Shown: piece by piece, positions 7,373 through 10,487 of the stretch
Layout of the letters: every line of letters begins with the position of its first letter
Numbering within the stretch: position 1 is the first letter of the stretch
Assembly: GCA_017161665.1 (NCBI GenBank)
Contig: JADFCT010000099.1
Span: forward strand, 1 to 10,487
Origin: Candidatus Sumerlaeota bacterium
Lineage (GTDB): Bacteria > Sumerlaeota > Sumerlaeia > JADFCT01
Direction: 5' to 3'
Length of the DNA stretch: 10,487 bases
Made by a program: the position numbers and the translations under genes
Notes under the pieces: model-generated
The model's database searches: none
What the model saw: only the letters and a program-made list of their open reading frames with translations
What the model was told of the DNA's origin: nothing

Positions 7373-8044
7373 TTATTCCTCCGAGTCCTCGTAAGGATTA
7401 TGCAGCGCCCCTTCGTCCGATACGGCCCGGCGGCGGAAAAACAGAGTTTCCGACAGATTATCCAACGCTTCACTCAGCCCCTCGCTCTCGCTGAAGGTTT
7501 CGCCGTAAGTATAGGGCAACATGGCCAACAGTTCGAGGCCGAAGGTATCCGCGAAAATGTCCAGAAATTCATTGTTCGCCGCCGGACTGTGCGCCGAAAA
7601 GAACAGCCAGCCGCCCTCCACGTTCCAGAGCATTTCATGGACCGTTGTGTTGGGTGAGGTATCCCGCAACAAGAGGTTTCGCTGTTCGGCCTGAATCGCC
7701 TTGCGTTCCTCATTGCTGAGGCGCTTGCGTTTGCCGTCCTTGAGCCGTTCGACCATGGTCGCCGCCACCCGCGCCTTGAGAAGCGCCGTGTTGGGGGACT
7801 TTTTGTCGACCCGCAGACCCAGATAGAGATAATCACTGAACAACTGCGCCGTCAGATCGACCTTCGATTCCAGAACGTTCAGCGGATTGACCCACCCGCC
7901 CGAGCGATCCTCGCCCCGCTCGGCGTTGATGGGCCGAAAGGCATAGCGCTGGACGGCCAACTTGGCCTTCTGATGAAAATCATCGGGCAATTCTTCCACC
8001 ACCCGATAGATCACACATGTCAACGATCCTGTTGTAAATGGCAT
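7373..8044 (-). CDS. rdgC: RdgC-like recombination-associated protein (N-terminal part)
   Basis: RdgC binds double-stranded DNA as a ring-shaped dimer and, in Escherichia coli, restrains RecA-driven recombination. This 223-aa protein matches the N-terminal two thirds of that family at pattern level: a MPFTTGSLTCVIYRVVEELP start (compare the 'FKNLMVYRL' start), a charged K/R-rich helix with RLSNEERKAI at 108-117 (compare LKKTEKDSLKDE), and a strand-helix unit EMLWNVEGGWLFFSAHSP...FADTFGL at 137-170 (compare MMWIDTVNGLIMVDCAS...). The last part is acidic (ending NPYEDSEE) and the following gene supplies what looks like the missing C-terminal third. The ATG is 3 nt after the stop of the DUF4276 gene, with only a weak AGGG site. 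G+C rises here (39 of 60 bases at 7861-7920) relative to the gene before it. Full-length RdgC is about 300 aa; here the two pieces total 392 aa. Confidence 0.7.
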   Translation of the reverse strand: MPFTTGSLTCVIYRVVEELPDDFHQKAKLAVQRYAFRPINAERGEDRSGGWVNPLNVLESKVDLTAQLFSDYLYLGLRVDKKSPNTALLKARVAATMVERLKDGKRKRLSNEERKAIQAEQRNLLLRDTSPNTTVHEMLWNVEGGWLFFSAHSPAANNEFLDIFADTFGLELLAMLPYTYGETFSESEGLSEALDNLSETLFFRRRAVSDEGALHNPYEDSEE

Positions 8045-8047
8045 GAT

Positions 8048-8656
8048 TCAGCCCTGTTGTTTGGATTTTTGGTTTCGGATCGATCGTTGTGGCGTCGTGG
8101 ACGCCAGTCGGCGAATTCCCTCAATAAGAACCCGAAAACTGTTGGACCGATTTTCTCCCTCAATCGTCAGATATGGCGCGATTTTACGGGACCCACCTAT
8201 TTTCTGGTAGCGATTATTAGTCAATAATTCAAGTTCTCGCCCTGGCTCCATCAGCAAATCCGGCTGGCGATACTTTTTCGCGTTTTGTTTTTGCGCGATC
8301 CCTCGGATCCCCAAGCCTTGCTCCACCGCTTTCAGATCGCCAAGATAAAAGGCCTCCAACTCGCGGCAGGCGATGCGAACGGTGACTTGGGATTGCCCCG
8401 CTCGCTGACACTTTTCAATCAGATGATCCTTGATGGTCTGACAGGCATCGCGATCCTGGTCTCTCAAAACGAGGAAATGCGTGTTGGGTGTTCGCCAGCC
8501 ACGCATTTTGGATTCCAATTGATTGTCCAAATCCCGTTTCCCGTTGAACACGATCATTTTCCGCTGAAAGTCGGGAGGTAGCATTTTCGCCAGAATGATT
8601 TCCAAGGCGATCTTTGCCGATTGTTCCTCCAGAAAACAGACCAGATAGGGATTCAT
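8048..8656 (-). CDS. DUF4276 (TOPRIM-like) protein paired with an AAA ATPase
   Basis: This 202-aa protein has the marks of the DUF4276 family, a compact TOPRIM-like fold that partners SMC/RecF-like ATPases in antiphage-type two-gene systems. Visible are an N-terminal strand ending in FLEEQSAK (acidic Glu10/Glu11, where TOPRIM enzymes carry the catalytic Glu), a VLRDQDRD strand at 63-70 (Asp66, Asp68, Asp70, the likely metal site), the family signature RELEAFYLGD at 98-107, and GSRKIAPYL at 155-163. It lacks the larger DUF4435 arrangement of PARIS. A nuclease role, switched on by the ATPase, is inferred from family behaviour and not from a motif alone. It overlaps the ATPase stop by ATGA, so translation is coupled. 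Its G+C is low for the window (27 of 60 at 8161-8220; 29 of 60 at 8461-8520), a hint of recent transfer. The C-terminal tail is rich in Lys, Arg and Gln. Confidence 0.8.
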   Translation of the reverse strand: MNPYLVCFLEEQSAKIALEIILAKMLPPDFQRKMIVFNGKRDLDNQLESKMRGWRTPNTHFLVLRDQDRDACQTIKDHLIEKCQRAGQSQVTVRIACRELEAFYLGDLKAVEQGLGIRGIAQKQNAKKYRQPDLLMEPGRELELLTNNRYQKIGGSRKIAPYLTIEGENRSNSFRVLIEGIRRLASTTPQRSIRNQKSKQQG

Positions 8657-9843
8657 TGCGGATCCACTCCCTCAAAGAATCCCTGATCCCACAAGCGCCC
8701 CATTTGATCCCCATCCTGCATATAGGCGGCGATCTGAGGGTCATCGCTGGCTTTCTTTATCTGCGTATAACCGTCCCGCTTGACCAGTAGGAAAACCTCT
8801 TCCAGCCTGGCGGCATTCAAAAAGTCCCGGGAGTGGGTGGAGACAAAAACCTGCGCGCCCCGATACGCGTAGGCCCGAAACTCTTCCGCCACTTCCCGCA
8901 GCAGACCGGGGTACAATTGATTTTCCGGCTCCTCGACACACAGTAACGGATGAGGGGCCGGATCGTACAAGAGCGCCAAATACGCCAGCATCTTGATGGT
9001 CCCGTCCGACACGTAACGGGCCAGAAACGGATCCTCAAAGGCGCCATCCTGGAATTTGAGCAGAACCCGTCCTTCTTCCGTAACCTTGGATTCCACGGAT
9101 TCGATTCCGGGAATGCGTTCGGACATGGCCCGCAATATCTTCTGAAACGTGTCAGGATGATGATTGTGTAGATATTCCATCACCAGCGAAAGATTATCCC
9201 CTTCACGGGATAAATGCTCGGCATATCCCGCTTCCTGCTCCGGGCGCGCCCGATTAATATGGAAATCGGAGATATGCCAACGCTCAATCAGATTCCCCAA
9301 CGCGACGACCGCGGGAAAGCGCTCAAATTGCGCCAATCCCTTTATGGCAAGTATATCGTCCGCCTTCAGGGTCTGTGCTTCCCGCTTCAACTGACTTTCA
9401 TCGATAACGGCGTTGTCCCATTCATTGACGACCGCTTCCCCTTCCCCCTTGAAAAAATTCAGCAACATCCAAGGGCGCCCTTTGCTGCCACGTCGATATT
9501 GGAGGATTTCTTTCTCCACATAGGCGTGGTTGTCCCGGGCATTAATCGCCAAAGTGTAGGTCAGCAGCGGTTTCGAGCGCGCCTCGCGAAACTTGATCTC
9601 CAGTTCGATCGGCCCATCGGCGTTGCGACTTCGGACCTCATAAAAGCCTCGGCTCCCTCCCATTTTGGCCAGAGCGGTATTGACATTGCCTTGCATGGCC
9701 GATTGCAAAAACTCGAAAATTGAGAAGAGTGAACTTTTGCCGGCGCCGTTGGCGCCGACAAAGATGGAAAAGGTTTCCAATCTTTTAATTTCGGTTTCGC
9801 GGAAGGATTTGAAGTTTTTCAAAAAGATCGATTCGATTCGCAT
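8653..9843 (-). CDS. SMC/RecF-like AAA ATPase (AAA_21, OLD-like sensor)
   Basis: This is a 396-aa ABC-type ATPase of the AAA_15/AAA_21 group. The N-terminus MRIESIFLKNFKSFRET is the typical first strand. Walker A is GANGAGKSS (30-38), the ABC-like signature is YVSDGTIKMLAYLALL (277-292), Walker B is LLCVEEPENQLYP (300-312, with Glu304/Glu305) and the switch His is in VSTHSRDFL (His337). The roughly 240-residue insert between Walker A and the signature has no recognised zinc hook and only modest helical content, too short for a long SMC coiled coil. The C-terminal GDQMGRLWDQGFFEG is a common ending in this group. Paired with a TOPRIM-like gene it resembles OLD, AbiL and PARIS sensors that recognise an invasion and release a nuclease; which one cannot be said. 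The ATG at 9843 follows an AG-rich leader with GGGAG 10 nt upstream. The gene starts 53 nt after the end of proS and may share its transcript. The first codons are AT-rich (21 G+C of 60 at 9781-9840). Confidence 0.9.
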   Translation of the reverse strand: MRIESIFLKNFKSFRETEIKRLETFSIFVGANGAGKSSLFSIFEFLQSAMQGNVNTALAKMGGSRGFYEVRSRNADGPIELEIKFREARSKPLLTYTLAINARDNHAYVEKEILQYRRGSKGRPWMLLNFFKGEGEAVVNEWDNAVIDESQLKREAQTLKADDILAIKGLAQFERFPAVVALGNLIERWHISDFHINRARPEQEAGYAEHLSREGDNLSLVMEYLHNHHPDTFQKILRAMSERIPGIESVESKVTEEGRVLLKFQDGAFEDPFLARYVSDGTIKMLAYLALLYDPAPHPLLCVEEPENQLYPGLLREVAEEFRAYAYRGAQVFVSTHSRDFLNAARLEEVFLLVKRDGYTQIKKASDDPQIAAYMQDGDQMGRLWDQGFFEGVDPQ

Positions 9844-9896
9844 CCTTCCCTAACTCCCTTCCTTCCAATTTGTTTCGATTTCCGGAATAAGAGACC

Positions 9897-10487
9897 TTAA
9901 AACGCCCGGGCGAACCAGGCGATTTTTTCGGCCGGTTTGCCGGTCATGAAGCACGCCCCCGCGGCGTCGGCCGGCTGGTCGAGCGGGTAACAGCGCAGCG
10001 TGGCCTTCGTCTCGATCTTGATCTGGTTTTCCGCCTCGACGTCGCCACAGAAGGGGCCACCCACAAAGCCGCTCGTGGTTTCCAGGGCTTCCTTGAACTC
10101 ATCATAGTTCGAGACGCGCGTTGTATGGGCGTCGCGGAACTCGCGGGCCTCGCGCAGAAGGCCGTCCTGAATTTCGACCAGCAGCGACTGGACGCGATTG
10201 GTCAGCTGCGCCATGGGCGTAAAATATTTTTCGCGGTTCAGGCGACTGACCAGAACGACCTGGTCTTTTTCCAGGTCTTTGGGGCCGATTTCCAACCGGA
10301 TCGGCACGCCCTTCATCTCCCACTCGCTGTATTTGAAGCCCGGCTTCATCTTGTCGCGCAGATCCTTGATCACCCGGACGCCGGCGGCCTTGAGTTCCTT
10401 CTCGATGGCATCGACCTTTTCGAGGACGGGCGCGTCTTTTTCCTTGCCGAAGGTGATGGGGACGATAACGACCTGGTGCGGCGCCAC
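9897..10487 (-). CDS. proS: Prolyl-tRNA synthetase, C-terminal part (5' end outside window)
   Basis: ProS joins proline to its tRNA in the cytoplasm. The visible 196 residues are the C-terminal part, starting inside the protein (APHQVVIVPI), so the GTG at the edge is not a start. Residues 1-105 are the anticodon-binding domain (VRVIKDLRDK..., GVPIRLEIGPKDLEKDQVVLV). Residues from about 110 form the extra C-terminal domain of archaeal/eukaryotic-type (class 3) ProRS, including IKIETKATLRCYPL and a final FARAF. Bacterial-type ProRS lacks this domain and carries an editing insert instead, so this is the alternative type used by some bacteria. Cysteines stand at 147, 166 and 179 of the visible part; the fourth expected in a zinc site is not obvious. 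The last residue is Phe, where many relatives end in Tyr. It is the first visible gene of the leftward run and lies 53 nt before the ATPase gene. Confidence 0.96.
   Translation of the reverse strand: MAPHQVVIVPITFGKEKDAPVLEKVDAIEKELKAAGVRVIKDLRDKMKPGFKYSEWEMKGVPIRLEIGPKDLEKDQVVLVSRLNREKYFTPMAQLTNRVQSLLVEIQDGLLREAREFRDAHTTRVSNYDEFKEALETTSGFVGGPFCGDVEAENQIKIETKATLRCYPLDQPADAAGACFMTGKPAEKIAWFARAF

Noticed and set aside
7371..7375. Sequencing frameshift splitting one rdgC gene
   Set aside because: The second gene has its own ATG and a GGAGG site 7 nt upstream, and the first ends in an acidic tail; a natural split is simpler, though not proven.
8048..9843. PARIS (AriA/AriB) system
   Set aside because: The partner shows the RELEAFYLGD signature of DUF4276 and is only 202 aa; AriB is a DUF4435 protein.
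1..10487. CRISPR array, tRNA, rRNA, insertion sequence or integrase
   Set aside because: No regularly spaced direct repeats, cloverleaf-like segments, transposase motifs or flanking target duplications were seen on reading both strands.

Overview
All supported genes in this window lie on the minus strand, so the DNA reads from right to left. The protein families suggest a bacterium from, or close to, Hydrogenedentota, Planctomycetota or Lentisphaerota. The pointers are Tat-exported Gfo/Idh/MocA oxidoreductases, a Tat-lipoprotein sulfatase, a secreted HEAT-repeat protein with a 'GADDG...LNG' C-terminal domain, and an archaeal/eukaryotic-type prolyl-tRNA synthetase. This placement is inference; there is no rRNA or other marker here that fixes the lineage.

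The right part (10487 to about 6029) starts with the 3' end of proS. Next comes a tight four-gene block: an SMC/RecF-like AAA ATPase overlaps a DUF4276 (TOPRIM-like) gene by ATGA, and 3 and 2 nt spacers then lead to two short genes that together look like a split RdgC, a DNA-binding recombination protein. trpC (indole-3-glycerol phosphate synthase) follows 43 nt later. ATPase plus DUF4276/TOPRIM pairs resemble OLD/AbiL/PARIS-type antiphage modules. Hand counts of G+C are clearly lower in parts of the ATPase and DUF4276 genes than in the RdgC pair and trpC. The pair may therefore have been inserted next to older rdgC-like genes, or the four genes may form one DNA-handling operon. This is the most interesting part of the window.

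The left part (5791 to 1) is an envelope and polysaccharide cluster. It encodes a Tat-exported Gfo/Idh/MocA oxidoreductase, an 828-residue secreted HEAT-repeat protein, a GH16 glycoside hydrolase lipoprotein, and a Tat-lipoprotein sulfatase cut by the window edge. The GH16 and sulfatase genes are 39 nt apart and would suit breakdown of a sulfated beta-glycan. A 15-bp perfect hairpin lies between the HEAT-repeat and GH16 genes and probably ends or attenuates the upstream transcript.

The 237-nt gap between trpC and the oxidoreductase gene holds only a doubtful 61-codon ORF and a weak promoter-like sequence. No tRNA, rRNA, CRISPR array, insertion sequence or plus-strand gene could be supported.
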